Assembly (NCBI RefSeq): GCF_002939705.1
Contig: NZ_MDCB01000015.1
Span: 6,424-70,423 of the forward strand
From: Xanthomonas albilineans
GTDB lineage: Bacteria; Pseudomonadota; Gammaproteobacteria; Xanthomonadales; Xanthomonadaceae
Length of the DNA: 64,000 bases
Direction of reading: 5' to 3'
Of this stretch, positions 20,500-30,005 are shown in pieces. Every line of letters begins with the position of its first letter. Positions within the stretch are counted from its first letter, which is position 1. The notes beneath the pieces were generated by a model that was given only the letters and a program-made list of their open reading frames with translations, did no database searches and was not told where the DNA came from. The position numbers were made by a program, and so were the translations under genes.

Positions 20500-21717
20500 T
20501 CAGTAAGGCACCACCTCGACCACCTCGCCAGCCTCGAAACGACGCGCGCCTTCTTCCAGTCGCAGCAGCACATCGCTGTCGGCCGCACCCCGCAACCGAT
20601 GCGAGCCATCGGCCGGATTCGGCTCCACCCACAGTTGTCCGTATGCGTCACAGCGCATGCGCCCACGCAGGAACTCCAGTCGATCGTGACGCTTGTCCCA
20701 CGCGGCTGCAAGTCGCGCGCGCCAAGCGCGGTGTGGCTCGGCCCGCCGCTGCAACGCGTCCAGCAATGGTCGCCCAATCGCCAAAAACGTTGCCAGCACC
20801 GAGACCGGATTGCCGGGCAAGCCCAGGAACAAGGCATGATCCCATTCGCCGAACAGCACCGGCATGCCCGGGCGCATGCGCACCTTCCAGAAATGGACGC
20901 GACCGCGCTCGGCCAGTAACCGGGGCAAATAGTCCTTCTCGCCGGCGGACACGCCACCGCAGGTCAGCACCACGTCGAATGCTGACGCCGCGTCGGCCAG
21001 CATGGCCTGGATACATAGCGGATCGTCCGGCAAAGTCGGCCAGGCTGTGGGCGCCAGGCCGAGCAAGCGCAATTGCGCCATCAACAGATCCCGGTTGCTG
21101 TTATAGATCTGTCCGGGCTGCAACGGCATGCCTGGCTCGACCAGTTCGTCGCCAGTCGCAAACACCGCCACGGTCGGTCGTGCCGCGACGGTAAGCTGGG
21201 ACACCCCCAGCGCCGCTGCCAGACCGATGCGCGAGGGCGTCAACAGCATGCCGGGCTCAAGGACGCGCTCGCCGGCACGCACGTCCTCGCCCTGGGCCCG
21301 CACGTGCGCGCCACGGGCAGGCATCCCCGTGAACTCCACCAGACCATCGTGCTCGACCGCGTTTTCCTTGATGACCACCGTGTCCGCCCCCACCGGCAGC
21401 GGTGCGCCGGTGGTCACCCGCAGGCATTGGCCGGAAGTGATCGCCTGTTGCCGGTCCGCGCCGGCGAACTGCTCGCCGACCAGACGCAAGGCACTGGGCG
21501 CGTCAGGTGTCAAGTCACAATGACGCAACGCGAACCCGTCCATCGCGCTGTTGGCGAACGGCGGCAGATCGATCGACGCTTCCAGCGGTTGCAGCAGGAT
21601 GCGACCGTCGGTACGTTGCAGCGCCAGGCGTTCGGCCTTGACCGGGCGCGTGCGCGCGGCGGCAACGACGATGGCCAGCGCATCCGCGTAGGTGATTCGG
21701 GTGGGATAGTCGGTCAT
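20500..21717 (-). CDS. moeA: Molybdopterin molybdenumtransferase
   Basis: This 405-residue enzyme inserts molybdate into adenylylated molybdopterin. Family motifs are PPFANSAMDGFAL in the N-terminal domain, VVIKENA in the beta-barrel domain, and VVLTCGGVSAGEKDY with LPGNPVS in the MoCF/MogA-like domain. Its start overlaps the mobA stop by 4 bases, indicating coupled translation. Together with moeB and mobA it covers the late steps of molybdenum cofactor assembly. Confidence 0.96.
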   Translation of the reverse strand: MTDYPTRITYADALAIVVAAARTRPVKAERLALQRTDGRILLQPLEASIDLPPFANSAMDGFALRHCDLTPDAPSALRLVGEQFAGADRQQAITSGQCLRVTTGAPLPVGADTVVIKENAVEHDGLVEFTGMPARGAHVRAQGEDVRAGERVLEPGMLLTPSRIGLAAALGVSQLTVAARPTVAVFATGDELVEPGMPLQPGQIYNSNRDLLMAQLRLLGLAPTAWPTLPDDPLCIQAMLADAASAFDVVLTCGGVSAGEKDYLPRLLAERGRVHFWKVRMRPGMPVLFGEWDHALFLGLPGNPVSVLATFLAIGRPLLDALQRRAEPHRAWRARLAAAWDKRHDRLEFLRGRMRCDAYGQLWVEPNPADGSHRLRGAADSDVLLRLEEGARRFEAGEVVEVVPY

Positions 21718-22319
21718 GACGTCGGCAGGATACCCGCTGCGGACAAATCCTGGGGCGTGTTCAGATTGCCCAGAACAAGATCAGGCAACCGCAGCGGAAC
21801 CATATCCAGGCATTGTTGTAGCCGCCACGGCGCATAGACCGCCGCCGCCAGCACCGCGTCCAGTGCGGGTCGCAACGCGGCGAGTCGGTACAACGCCACC
21901 AGCGGCTGCACGCCGGCCGCATCCTCAAGCCAAGCACCATCACCGGCCACGCCCACCGCGGCCAACAGCGCCGGCAATGCCGGTGGTAGCTGGCACGCAT
22001 CCACCGGCACGGTCAGCAGCCAGGGCGTGAAACAGGCGGCCGCCAAGGCATCCACGCCGGCGATCGGCCCCAGCGAACGCGGTGCCTGGGCAGGTGCCTG
22101 GATTCGGTCCGGCACCGCCCGCAAACCGATGGCGGCGTAACGCGACAGATCGCGATTGGCACTGACCAGCACCGCCGCCACTGTCGGCGCTAGTGTCTGT
22201 GCAAGACGCTGTACTAACGGCTGACCGTCGTGCTGTAGCCAGGCTTTATCGAGGCCGCCCAGGCGTTGCGCGCGGCCACCGGCCAAGATGCCGAGGGTGA
22301 TCGCACGCCGTGGGTCCAT
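21714..22319 (-). CDS. mobA: Molybdenum cofactor guanylyltransferase
   Basis: This 201-residue nucleotidyltransferase attaches GMP to the molybdenum cofactor to form the bis-MGD type. It has the N-terminal nucleotide-binding motif LGILAGGRAQRLGGLDKAWL, the SLGPIAGVDAL segment and the Mg-binding region TVPVDACQLP (DxC in place of the more usual DMP). Length is normal. It overlaps moeA by 4 bases and follows der by 7 bases, so all may share a transcript. Confidence 0.9.
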   Translation of the reverse strand: MDPRRAITLGILAGGRAQRLGGLDKAWLQHDGQPLVQRLAQTLAPTVAAVLVSANRDLSRYAAIGLRAVPDRIQAPAQAPRSLGPIAGVDALAAACFTPWLLTVPVDACQLPPALPALLAAVGVAGDGAWLEDAAGVQPLVALYRLAALRPALDAVLAAAVYAPWRLQQCLDMVPLRLPDLVLGNLNTPQDLSAAGILPTS

Positions 22320-22326
22320 CGCGCGA

Positions 22327-23724
22327 TTACTTGCCGCGCACGTGCTTCATCAAACGCCGCTTTTTGGCGATTTGGCGCTCGGTCAGTACGTTTTTCTTGC
22401 CTTCGTATGGGTTGGCGCCCTCGCGGAACATGAAGCGCACCGGTGTGCCAACCAACTTGAAACGCTTGCGGAAAAAGTTCTCCAGATAGCGTTTGTACGA
22501 CTCCGGCAGAACCTTCAAGCGGGTGCCGTGCACGATAAAGGTGGGAGGATTGCTACCGCCGGGATGGACGTAGCGCAGCTTGGAGACATGGCCACGAATG
22601 CTTGGCGGCGGATTGCTCTCATAGGCCACTTCCAGCGCCTGATTGACTTCGCTGGTGCTGAACTCGCGCACTGCGGAGGCATGCGCGTTATGAATGGCGC
22701 GAAATAGTTCGCGTAAGCCCGACCCGTGCTTGGCAGAAATACGCACCGCTTCGGCCCAAGGCACAAAGCCCAGCTTGCGCGACAGCAACGCCTCGGCCTG
22801 CTCGCGCTGGTAGTCGGTCAGTCCGTCCCACTTATTCACCGCCACCACCAGGGCACGGCCGGCATCCAGAATCGCCCCAAGCACGCTAGCATCCTGATCG
22901 GTGACGCCTTCGCTGGCGTCGAGCAGCAGCACTGCCACCTCGCATTGCTCGATCGCTTGCAGCGTCTTGAACACGCTGAACTTTTCCACGGCTTCTTCTA
23001 CCCGGCCGCGGCGGCGCAGGCCGGCGGTGTCGATCAAGCGGTACGGACGATCATCGCGCTCCAGATCCACCGCGATCGAATCGCGGGTGGTGCCGGGCAC
23101 GTCGGAAGCGATCATGCGTTCCTCGCCCAGCAACCGATTGACTAGAGTCGATTTGCCAACGTTGGGGCGACCGACGAAGGCGATACGCATGCGCCCAGGG
23201 TCGGTGTCCAGGGTTTCGCCAGCGCCCTCTTCCGGCAACCGTGCCAATACGTGGTCGAGCAGGTCGTCGATGCCCTGGCGGTGCGCGGCGGACACCGCGA
23301 TCGCCTCGCCCAGGCCGTAACGTGCGAACTCGGCACGGACCTGATCTTCATCGGTGCCATCGATCTTGTTGATGAGCAATATAGTCGGCCGCGCCAGCTT
23401 GCGTAGCCAGGACAGGATCTCGTCGTCCAGCGAGGACGCGCCTTCGCGGCCATCGACCACGAACAGCACCAGATCGGCCTCGCCAGCGGCGGCACGCGCC
23501 TGACTGGCCGTGGCCCCAGCCAGCCCCTCTTCTTCGCCGGAAATACCACCGGTATCGACGATCACGAACGGCGTCTCCGGCTGCAGCCGGCACACACCGT
23601 AATGACGGTCGCGGGTCACGCCCGGCTGGTCATGAACCAGCGCGTCGCGGCTGCGCGTCAGCGCATTGAACAATGTGGACTTGCCGACATTCGGCCGTCC
23701 AACCAGGGCGACCAGCGGCAGCAT
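22327..23724 (-). CDS. der: Ribosome assembly GTPase Der (EngA)
   Basis: This 465-residue essential GTPase for 50S maturation has the hallmark of two tandem G domains. The first carries [15 protein letters not shown] and NKID; the second carries [15 protein letters not shown] and NKWD. A KH-like C-terminal domain follows ([18 protein letters not shown]). The basic tail [18 protein letters not shown] is typical of gammaproteobacterial Der. It lies 18 bases downstream of bamB, the standard bamB-der order. Confidence 0.98.
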   Translation of the reverse strand: MLPLVALVGRPNVGKSTLFNALTRSRDALVHDQPGVTRDRHYGVCRLQPETPFVIVDTGGISGEEEGLAGATASQARAAAGEADLVLFVVDGREGASSLDDEILSWLRKLARPTILLINKIDGTDEDQVRAEFARYGLGEAIAVSAAHRQGIDDLLDHVLARLPEEGAGETLDTDPGRMRIAFVGRPNVGKSTLVNRLLGEERMIASDVPGTTRDSIAVDLERDDRPYRLIDTAGLRRRGRVEEAVEKFSVFKTLQAIEQCEVAVLLLDASEGVTDQDASVLGAILDAGRALVVAVNKWDGLTDYQREQAEALLSRKLGFVPWAEAVRISAKHGSGLRELFRAIHNAHASAVREFSTSEVNQALEVAYESNPPPSIRGHVSKLRYVHPGGSNPPTFIVHGTRLKVLPESYKRYLENFFRKRFKLVGTPVRFMFREGANPYEGKKNVLTERQIAKKRRLMKHVRGK

Positions 23725-23742
23725 GGCGACGTCCTTCCCTTC

Positions 23743-25101
23743 TTATTGACCTAACCGGAATGCGGTCAGGTCGCCTTTCGTGTTTTCTATGAGCAAGATG
23801 CCATCGGCGACCACCGGTTGCGCCACCAGCGGCTTGCGCCCCACCCGCTCGCGCGCGGCGAACTCGCCGTTGTCGAGCTTGAGCCAATGCAGATAGCCCT
23901 TGTAGTCGCCGACGACCGCATAATTTCCCTGGATCGCCACGCCGGTGAGCGAGCGGCGTGCCAGCGCCGGTTGCGACCACATCGCCGACCCGGATGCCTT
24001 GTCCAGCGCCCAGACGGTGCCGGCATTATCGGCTACCACCACGCTGCCAGAGCTGACACCTACCCCGCCGGCACCTCCATGATCGCGGTCCCACAGCGGT
24101 CGACCAGTCGGGCCGTCGAGGGCCACCGTCTGGTTCTTGAAGCTGGTCGCATAGAGCGTTGTGCCATCGATCACCGGCGCACCATCCACGTCGGCCATGC
24201 GCTCGAGTTCGGTCCGGCCTTCCGGCACGCCGATGGTCTGTTGCCACAGCACGCGGCCATCCTGCATCGCCAAGGCACTCAGGGTGCCGTCGTCGTTACC
24301 GATGAACAGCACACCGGGGCCGGCGACCACCGGTGCATTGCCACGTACGGTCAGACTCGGCAGTTCCTGCGCGTTGAACCAACGCTGCTGGCCAGTCGCG
24401 GCATCGAAGGCGGTGGTGCGGCCGTCGTTGCTGCGCACGAACACCGTATTCTGCGCAATCACCGGTGCGGCGATCACTTCATTGTGTACCTTGGCGTGCC
24501 ACTTCTCGGTACCGTTCGTGGCATCGAGTGCGAGCACCTCCCCGTTCAAGCCACCGACGACCACCAGCCCCTCACCCACACCCGGACCGCCAGCGAAGCG
24601 CGGCAGCGGACGGTGCTTCTCCAGCCGCTTGCGTTCCTTGGCCTGTTGCTTCTCATTGCGCAAACGCTGTTTGTAGGCCGCGCGCTCCTGCTTGGACAGG
24701 TTTTTGCCGGATTCGCTCTCTACCTGGCTCTTCGGCTGCTGCTCGACGACCTGCGACAGATGCTCCTTGCGCGCCTTCTTGGCGTCGTATTCCCACAGCG
24801 CCTTGCCTGTCTGCAGTTCCAGCGCGTACACCGTGCCAGAAGCGGCGGCGACATACACCTTGCCATCGGCCACCACCGGATGCTGGCGCACGCCGATCCG
24901 ACGTTCGCCTTTCCCGGCATCGGTAGACCAAAGTTTGACGACTTTGACAGTCGGTTTGAAATCGACCAGTTCGGCCGGCTCGGCGGCTTTCTTAGCGGCA
25001 GCATCCTTGCCGGCGAACCAGCCTTTGACCGTACTGCAACCCGATAGCGTCAACCCCAGCAGAACAACGGTCGCGACGCGCTTGAACATAACTACCTTCA
25101 T
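23743..25101 (-). CDS. bamB: Outer membrane protein assembly factor BamB
   Basis: This lipoprotein of the BAM complex folds as an eight-bladed propeller with PQQ-like repeats and helps insert beta-barrel proteins. The signal ends in the lipobox TLSGC. Repeats are seen as GKVYVAAASGTVYALELQTGK, LNGEVLALDATNG and similar blades. A charged, Lys/Arg-rich insert of about 50 residues (around 95-150, with repeated KQ/ER patterns) is longer than in E. coli BamB (452 against about 390 residues). The start overlaps the yfgM stop by one base. An internal ATG four codons later is also possible. Confidence 0.94.
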   Translation of the reverse strand: MKVVMFKRVATVVLLGLTLSGCSTVKGWFAGKDAAAKKAAEPAELVDFKPTVKVVKLWSTDAGKGERRIGVRQHPVVADGKVYVAAASGTVYALELQTGKALWEYDAKKARKEHLSQVVEQQPKSQVESESGKNLSKQERAAYKQRLRNEKQQAKERKRLEKHRPLPRFAGGPGVGEGLVVVGGLNGEVLALDATNGTEKWHAKVHNEVIAAPVIAQNTVFVRSNDGRTTAFDAATGQQRWFNAQELPSLTVRGNAPVVAGPGVLFIGNDDGTLSALAMQDGRVLWQQTIGVPEGRTELERMADVDGAPVIDGTTLYATSFKNQTVALDGPTGRPLWDRDHGGAGGVGVSSGSVVVADNAGTVWALDKASGSAMWSQPALARRSLTGVAIQGNYAVVGDYKGYLHWLKLDNGEFAARERVGRKPLVAQPVVADGILLIENTKGDLTAFRLGQ

Positions 25102-25739
25102 CAGATCGGCTCCGCGGCATTCGGCACGGTGCCGCCCGCATCCATCAATTTCATTTCCAGCAAACGCCGCTGCGGCGCCGCGATATCCAGCCCAGCCAGC
25201 GACTTGACGTACACATCGCGCGCCGCATCGCGCTTGCCTTGCGCAATCAAAGCATCGCCGCGAATTTCGAGGCTACGTGTATCGTCGGCAGAGGCGAGCA
25301 ACTTCAGCGCATCCTCGGGCTTACCGGCCTGAAGCAACAGGAAGGCCATACGCTGATCCACCAGTCGCTTGATCTCGCCATCGGCTTTGAGTGCGCGTAG
25401 CGTTGCCAGCGCCGCATCGCTCTTGCCCGCGTCGGCCTGCGCCTTGGCCAGACGTAGCCCAGCCAGTACGACATAGATATCGGACGAACCCTGCTGCAAC
25501 TGCGTCAGGTCCTTGCCTGCCTTGTCGAGTTGCTTCGCCTCAATGCTCTTGAGCACTGCTTCGTAACGGGAATTGGCCTGGGCAAGATTTTCGGACCGCT
25601 GCTTGGCCCACCACTGCCAGCCAAGGATTGCGCCAAGGCCCAGTGCGATGCCACCGATCAGGCCAGCGCCATTTTTCCTGAGCCAGGTGCGAACGCGTTC
25701 GCTTTGTTCGTGCTCGTCGAGCAGGTCGTCGATCGCCAT
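25101..25739 (-). CDS. yfgM: YfgM-like TPR protein, inner-membrane anchored
   Basis: This 212-residue ancillary protein in E. coli works with the Sec translocon and periplasmic chaperones. A short cytoplasmic start (MAIDDLLDEHEQSERV) is followed by one membrane segment (about 24-42) and a periplasmic TPR-type helical domain with Ala/Leu-rich repeats. The ATG at 25739 was chosen over a frame starting 23 codons earlier because it begins the family motif. It lies directly upstream of bamB, a conserved pairing. Confidence 0.92.
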   Translation of the reverse strand: MAIDDLLDEHEQSERVRTWLRKNGAGLIGGIALGLGAILGWQWWAKQRSENLAQANSRYEAVLKSIEAKQLDKAGKDLTQLQQGSSDIYVVLAGLRLAKAQADAGKSDAALATLRALKADGEIKRLVDQRMAFLLLQAGKPEDALKLLASADDTRSLEIRGDALIAQGKRDAARDVYVKSLAGLDIAAPQRRLLEMKLMDAGGTVPNAAEPI

Positions 25740-25804
25740 GCGTACTCTCGCCCCGCCGCTACGACAGGACATGGAATGTGGAAGATGAGGAAACCGCGCC
25801 GCCG

Positions 25805-26674
25805 TCACTCGGAGGCAGGCACCACGGAACCCTCAGAGGATACCGCAAAGCGCGCCACATTCGCGCGTCTGTAGGGAGCCAGGTCCACCGTACTACCGGA
25901 TTGCTGAACCTGAACCACAGAGGCATTACCCAGCACGACACGCCCGACTTGACCTGGCGCGTAAGAACGGGTCTCACCAGACTTCAGCATGGCCTTCTCG
26001 ACCAACCTGCCGTCAGGCGCACTGACCTGCACCCAACTGTCACCCTGAAACGATAAGGTCAGCCCGGCCTTTTGGGTTTCCTGCTCATGCGGGAGTGGGG
26101 TCAATGAAGCAATGTAAGGGGCCGCGCTCGGCGCCGAATGACTGATCGTTTCGGCCCCCGCCGCCGGAGCCGAGCGCTCCCTCGCGACAGGTGACAACCC
26201 AGGCGTCTGCGTGGCAATTGATTCGCTGGGGACCACATCGAGCGAAGCGGTATTCGGACCGTCCTCCGCGAAATGGCTGTGTGTGGCATACCAGACAGGT
26301 ATCGCCAATCCAGCGGTGATCACCACGTAAACCATTCGCCGGGTAGCGCTCTCGAAGATACGCCGCAGCGGACGCGTATGCGTATGGCTAATCAAATCGA
26401 CCGGTTGCACGGGCGCAATCTGTGCGGCCTGCAACAGCGGCTCGAGATCCACGCCGAGCAGACGCGCATAACTACGCAACTGCCCTCGCACGAAGACAGG
26501 GGCACCGAGGCGCTCCCACTGTTCCGATTCGAGCGTCTGTATGACATGCATCGGCATACGCAGAGTGCTGCCGACGTCGTCGATGCTCAGCCCCGCCGCT
26601 TCGCGTGCGTCGCGGAGTTGTTGCCCGCAGCCTTTGGCACAACCAAAAACGTTAGGATTTGAATCACTGCTCAC
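25805..26674 (-). CDS. RodZ-like helix-turn-helix membrane protein (DUF4115)
   Basis: This 289-residue protein has an N-terminal Xre-type helix-turn-helix (LRDAREAAGLSIDDVGSTLR, then VFVRGQLRSYARLLGVD). A single membrane segment follows at about 115-135, then a Ser/Pro-rich linker and a C-terminal DUF4115 beta domain (LTLSFQGDSWVQVSAPDGR). This is the layout of RodZ, which links MreB to the envelope and sets rod shape. It overlaps pilF by 4 bases in the operon pilF-rodZ-like-yfgM-bamB-der. Confidence 0.9.
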   Translation of the reverse strand: MSSDSNPNVFGCAKGCGQQLRDAREAAGLSIDDVGSTLRMPMHVIQTLESEQWERLGAPVFVRGQLRSYARLLGVDLEPLLQAAQIAPVQPVDLISHTHTRPLRRIFESATRRMVYVVITAGLAIPVWYATHSHFAEDGPNTASLDVVPSESIATQTPGLSPVARERSAPAAGAETISHSAPSAAPYIASLTPLPHEQETQKAGLTLSFQGDSWVQVSAPDGRLVEKAMLKSGETRSYAPGQVGRVVLGNASVVQVQQSGSTVDLAPYRRANVARFAVSSEGSVVPASE

Positions 26675-27489
26675 GATGGATTATTCCCAGATATCGTGGT
26701 CGCGGCATTGGGAAACTCCTTACGCAACCTCTGTTGGTAACGACTGGCGGCAACCTTGTCACCCAGCCTCTGCTCAATTTTCACGGCGAGTTGTAGCACG
26801 GAAGAATTAGCAGGCGCAGAGGCAAGACGCCGTTCTGCAAACGCGCGCGCCTCAAAAAAGTGCCCTTGTGCAACTTCCTCTCGCGCCATCGCCTCCAAGG
26901 CATAAGGATTATTCGGTTCCATTGCCAGCGCTTTGCGCAGGTCGTGCAGGCCGCGTTCGCGCTGCCCGACCTGCAACGCGCAGCCGCCGGCATTGGCCAG
27001 CGCCGATGCCGGCGTGGCGTAATCCGGCAACGCAAGTGCGCGGTCGAACCACGACAGCGATTCAGCCGCAGCGCCGTTCGCGCATAGCCAAGCACCGTAA
27101 TTATTCAAGGTCTCGCCGCTATCAGGGGCCAGTTCGGCAGCCTTACGGTAATGCTCGCCGGCAACGGCGTATGCGCCGCGCCGATCCGCGATCAACGCTA
27201 GCAATGTGTGCGCCTGCACAGAATTGGCATCCAACGTCAGCGCTTTGTTCGCATACCTCTCGGCGCCGTCCAGATCGCCGGAACCGAGCCGGTTCACAGC
27301 CAACCCAAGTTGCTCCTGCAGCGCAAAACGCGATTTGACTGTGTGGCTGTCGTGGATGCGGTAGTCCGGCTGCACCTGCTCAACGGTACGTAATTTGCCA
27401 GACTTGGCGGCAAGCCAGTTGCAACCTGGCAGCGCCAGCAGCGCCGTCAAGGTCACGGCGAAGGTCAAATGGCAGCTAGGTTGTCGCAT
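26671..27489 (-). CDS. pilF: Type IV pilus biogenesis/stability protein PilF (PilW)
   Basis: This 272-residue TPR lipoprotein acts as pilotin for the PilQ secretin in the outer membrane. The signal ends in the lipobox LPGC. About six TPR units follow, for example [20 protein letters not shown] and [19 protein letters not shown]. The ATG at 27489 gives a proper signal peptide; the longer frame starting at 27582 would bury it. The start overlaps the end of rlmN by 14 bases. The position between rlmN and the rodZ-like gene is the usual one. Confidence 0.93.
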   Translation of the reverse strand: MRQPSCHLTFAVTLTALLALPGCNWLAAKSGKLRTVEQVQPDYRIHDSHTVKSRFALQEQLGLAVNRLGSGDLDGAERYANKALTLDANSVQAHTLLALIADRRGAYAVAGEHYRKAAELAPDSGETLNNYGAWLCANGAAAESLSWFDRALALPDYATPASALANAGGCALQVGQRERGLHDLRKALAMEPNNPYALEAMAREEVAQGHFFEARAFAERRLASAPANSSVLQLAVKIEQRLGDKVAASRYQQRLRKEFPNAATTISGNNPS

Positions 27490-28681
27490 CCTGCTCCACC
27501 CGCGTTTGCAGTTCGCGCTGGAACTCGGCCTGACGACGGGTCCGGTCCATGACCTGTCCCTTGAGTTGCCCGCACGCCGCATCGATATCGTCGCCGCGCG
27601 TGCGCCGCACCATGGTCAACACCTGGGCATCCAGCAAGATCTTCTGGAACGCGCGAATCTCTGTTTCGCCGGAGCGCGCGTAGCGTGTACCCGGAAACGG
27701 ATTGAACGGGATCAGATTGACCTTGCCGGCATTGGCGGCCTGCACCGCGTTATCGAACTGACGCATCAGCCGCGCCAATTGCCGCGCGTGCTCGGGTTGG
27801 TCATTGATCCCCTTCATCAGGGTGTACTCGAAGGTCACCGATTCACGGCGTTTGTTGGCACGCAGATAGCGCGCGCAAGCTGCCATCAATTCGGCGATCG
27901 GATACTTCTTGTTGAGCGGCACCAGGGTTTCGCGCAACGTGTCGTTCGGCGCATGCAGCGAGACGGCCAAGGAGACATCGCTCTCGCCGGATAAACGATC
28001 GATTTGCGGCACCAGGCCCGAGGTGGACAGGGTCACGCGCTTGTTGGCCAGGCCGTAACCCAAGTCGTCGCGCATGACGCTCATCGCGCGCACGACATTG
28101 TCGAAATTCATCAGCGGCTCGCCCATGCCCATCATCACCACGTTGGTGAGACGGCGCTGCTGGTGCGGCACGTTACCCAGATGCCGCGCCGCCACCCACA
28201 CCTGCCCGACGATCTCGGCAGTGGAGAGGTTGCGATTGAAGCCCTGGGTCGCGGTGGAACAGAAACTGCAATTCAACCCGCAACCGACCTGCGAGGACAC
28301 GCACAAGGTGCCACGGCCCTTGTCCGGGATGTACACGGTCTCGATCGCATTCTTACCATCCACGCCCATGGCCAACAGCCATTTGTGGGTACCGTCGGCG
28401 GAAGGCTTGTCGAATACGATGTTGGGGACGACGACCTCGGCATGTTGTTGCAGCTTGGCCCGCAGCGCCTTGCCGAGGTCGGTCATTTGCTCGAAATCGG
28501 TGACGTAGCGGTGGTGGATCCACTTCATCACTTGGTGGGCGCGATAGCGCGCTTCGCCGAGAGTTTCGGCGAAGAAACGCTCCAGGCCCTCGCGATCGAG
28601 GTCGAGCAGATTCTGTCTGGCTGCGACACCGCTGCGAAGCGGATCGGCAAGCACCAACGGAGGATGGACGACCTCGTTCAC
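27476..28681 (-). CDS. rlmN: Dual-specificity 23S rRNA/tRNA adenine C2-methyltransferase
   Basis: This 401-residue radical-SAM enzyme methylates A2503 of 23S rRNA and A37 of some tRNAs. The 4Fe-4S ligands are in [10 protein letters not shown], with VVMMGMGEP and SLHAPND further on. The methyl-carrying Cys is in [10 protein letters not shown]. The start is a GTG at 28679-28681 with GAGG 8 bases upstream, 13 bases after the ndk stop. An ATG 57 codons earlier lies inside ndk and was rejected. Confidence 0.95.
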   Translation of the reverse strand: MNEVVHPPLVLADPLRSGVAARQNLLDLDREGLERFFAETLGEARYRAHQVMKWIHHRYVTDFEQMTDLGKALRAKLQQHAEVVVPNIVFDKPSADGTHKWLLAMGVDGKNAIETVYIPDKGRGTLCVSSQVGCGLNCSFCSTATQGFNRNLSTAEIVGQVWVAARHLGNVPHQQRRLTNVVMMGMGEPLMNFDNVVRAMSVMRDDLGYGLANKRVTLSTSGLVPQIDRLSGESDVSLAVSLHAPNDTLRETLVPLNKKYPIAELMAACARYLRANKRRESVTFEYTLMKGINDQPEHARQLARLMRQFDNAVQAANAGKVNLIPFNPFPGTRYARSGETEIRAFQKILLDAQVLTMVRRTRGDDIDAACGQLKGQVMDRTRRQAEFQRELQTRVEQDATT

Positions 28682-28694
28682 GACGGACCTCGGA

Positions 28695-29120
28695 TCAGCG
28701 CGACACCACTTCGGTGGCGGCAAAGAAATAAGACACTTCATTGACGGCGTTTTCGACCGAATCTGAACCGTGCGCCGCATTGGCGTCGATCGAATCGGCG
28801 AAGTCGGCACGGATGGTCCCTGGCGCCGCGTCTTTCGGATTAGTGGCGCCAAGCAATTCGCGATGTGCAGCCACAGCGTTTTCGCCCTCCAACACCTGGA
28901 TCATCACCGGACCGGAAATCATGAACTCGACCAACGCATTGAAGAACGGACGCTCGCGGTGCACCGCGTAGAAGCCTTCGGCCTCGCGGCGCGACAGTTG
29001 CTTGTACTTGGCGGCAACGACTTTCAAGCCAGCCTTCTCGAAGCGGGAGTAAATCTCGCCGATGACATTCTTGGCGACGGCGTCGGGCTTGATGATAGAC
29101 AGGGTGCGCTCCAGCGCCAT
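28695..29120 (-). CDS. ndk: Nucleoside diphosphate kinase
   Basis: This 141-residue enzyme transfers the gamma phosphate between nucleoside triphosphates and diphosphates through a phospho-His. The start [14 protein letters not shown] and the active-site motif NAAHGSDS are canonical. It is the first gene of the long minus-strand series ndk-rlmN-pilF-rodZ-like. Upstream, 29121-29337 holds the divergent control region shared with the TetR gene. Confidence 0.98.
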   Translation of the reverse strand: MALERTLSIIKPDAVAKNVIGEIYSRFEKAGLKVVAAKYKQLSRREAEGFYAVHRERPFFNALVEFMISGPVMIQVLEGENAVAAHRELLGATNPKDAAPGTIRADFADSIDANAAHGSDSVENAVNEVSYFFAATEVVSR

Positions 29121-29299
29121 GGGACGTTCTCCGTTGGGCGGGCCACTCGCGACCCGAAAAAGTTAAGATTAAAAAACCCGTGCCAAAACGCGGGCTTAGC
29201 CAGAATTCAGATGGACGATTCTATCGAATCGCAACGTGCTTTGCACGGCTGCCGCTGAATTGTGCTGCAAGGCAGCATGACTCCCCCCACGACCGAGCC

Positions 29300-29323
29300 T
29301 ACAATCAAACAATCGTTTGATTG
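29300..29323 (+). promoter_or_regulatory. PsrA-type operator palindrome over a promoter
   Basis: CAATCAAAC (29302-29310) and GTTTGATTG (29315-29323) form a perfect inverted repeat with the 4-base spacer AATC. The core CAAAC-N4-GTTTG agrees with the Pseudomonas PsrA consensus (G/C)AAAC-N2-4-GTTT(G/C). A TACAAT -10 element at 29300-29305 overlaps the left arm, and the TetR start lies 15 bases after the right arm. Autorepression is a direct prediction. Confidence 0.8.
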
Positions 29324-29337
29324 ATTTTGGCGATCAC

Positions 29338-29970
29338 ATGACAAAGCAGGTGCATTTCTCGACCAAGGCTCGCATCCTCAGCGCGGCCGAGGAACTGTTC
29401 GCCCAGCATGGCTTCTCCGGTACCTCGCTACGCCAAGTCACCAGTCAAGCCGACGTTAATATCGCTGCGGTGAATTACCACTTCGGCTCGAAGGAGAACC
29501 TAGTCAACGAGGTATTCCGGAGGCGGATGGACGAGATGACCTCAGCGCGCCTGACCCAACTGGAAACCGCCCAGCGGCAGCATCCAGGCGACCTCGGCCA
29601 GGTGCTTGCCGCCTTCGTGGAACCGGCACTTGCAATGGCGCAGGAAAGCCAGAGTGGCGGCGCCTTCGTTCGGGTGATCGCCCGCGCCTATGCCGAGAAC
29701 AACGACAGCCTGCGCCAGTTCCTGTCCGACCACTACGGCCACGTATTGCGCGAATTCGCCAAGGCGATCGCGGCCTGCGTGCCCGGACTGAGCAAACAGG
29801 AACTCTACTGGCGCCTGGACTTCCTGGCCGGCGCCCTGACCTACGCCATGGCCGATTTCGGCCTGATCAAGCGCCCCGCCGGTGTCAGCGAAAGCGCACA
29901 CCGCGCCCACGCCGCAGGCGAGCTCATCCGTTTCGCCGAAGCGGGCTTTCTTGCCCACTGCGCACATTAG
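29338..29970 (+). CDS. psrA: TetR-family regulator, PsrA-like (fatty acid degradation)
   Basis: This 210-residue repressor has an N-terminal helix-turn-helix (ILSAAEELFAQHGFSGTSLR, then VNIAAVNYHFGSKENLVNEV) very like Pseudomonas PsrA. The C-terminal ligand-binding part has the PsrA-like stretch ELYWRLDFLAGALTYAMADF. PsrA binds long-chain fatty acids or acyl-CoA and releases beta-oxidation genes. I chose the ATG at 29338 rather than an upstream TTG at 29317 that would lie within the operator. The next gene starts 35 bases downstream, so regulator and beta-oxidation genes probably form one operon. Confidence 0.85.
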   Translation: MTKQVHFSTKARILSAAEELFAQHGFSGTSLRQVTSQADVNIAAVNYHFGSKENLVNEVFRRRMDEMTSARLTQLETAQRQHPGDLGQVLAAFVEPALAMAQESQSGGAFVRVIARAYAENNDSLRQFLSDHYGHVLREFAKAIAACVPGLSKQELYWRLDFLAGALTYAMADFGLIKRPAGVSESAHRAHAAGELIRFAEAGFLAHCAH

Positions 29971-30005
29971 CTCCCGCACACATTGACCCACAGAGGCTGA
30001 TCGCT

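Noticed and set aside
23818-25047. 409-codon open frame opposite bamB
   Set aside because: It lies wholly within bamB on the other strand and its product is His/Arg-rich without motifs, as expected for a shadow frame.
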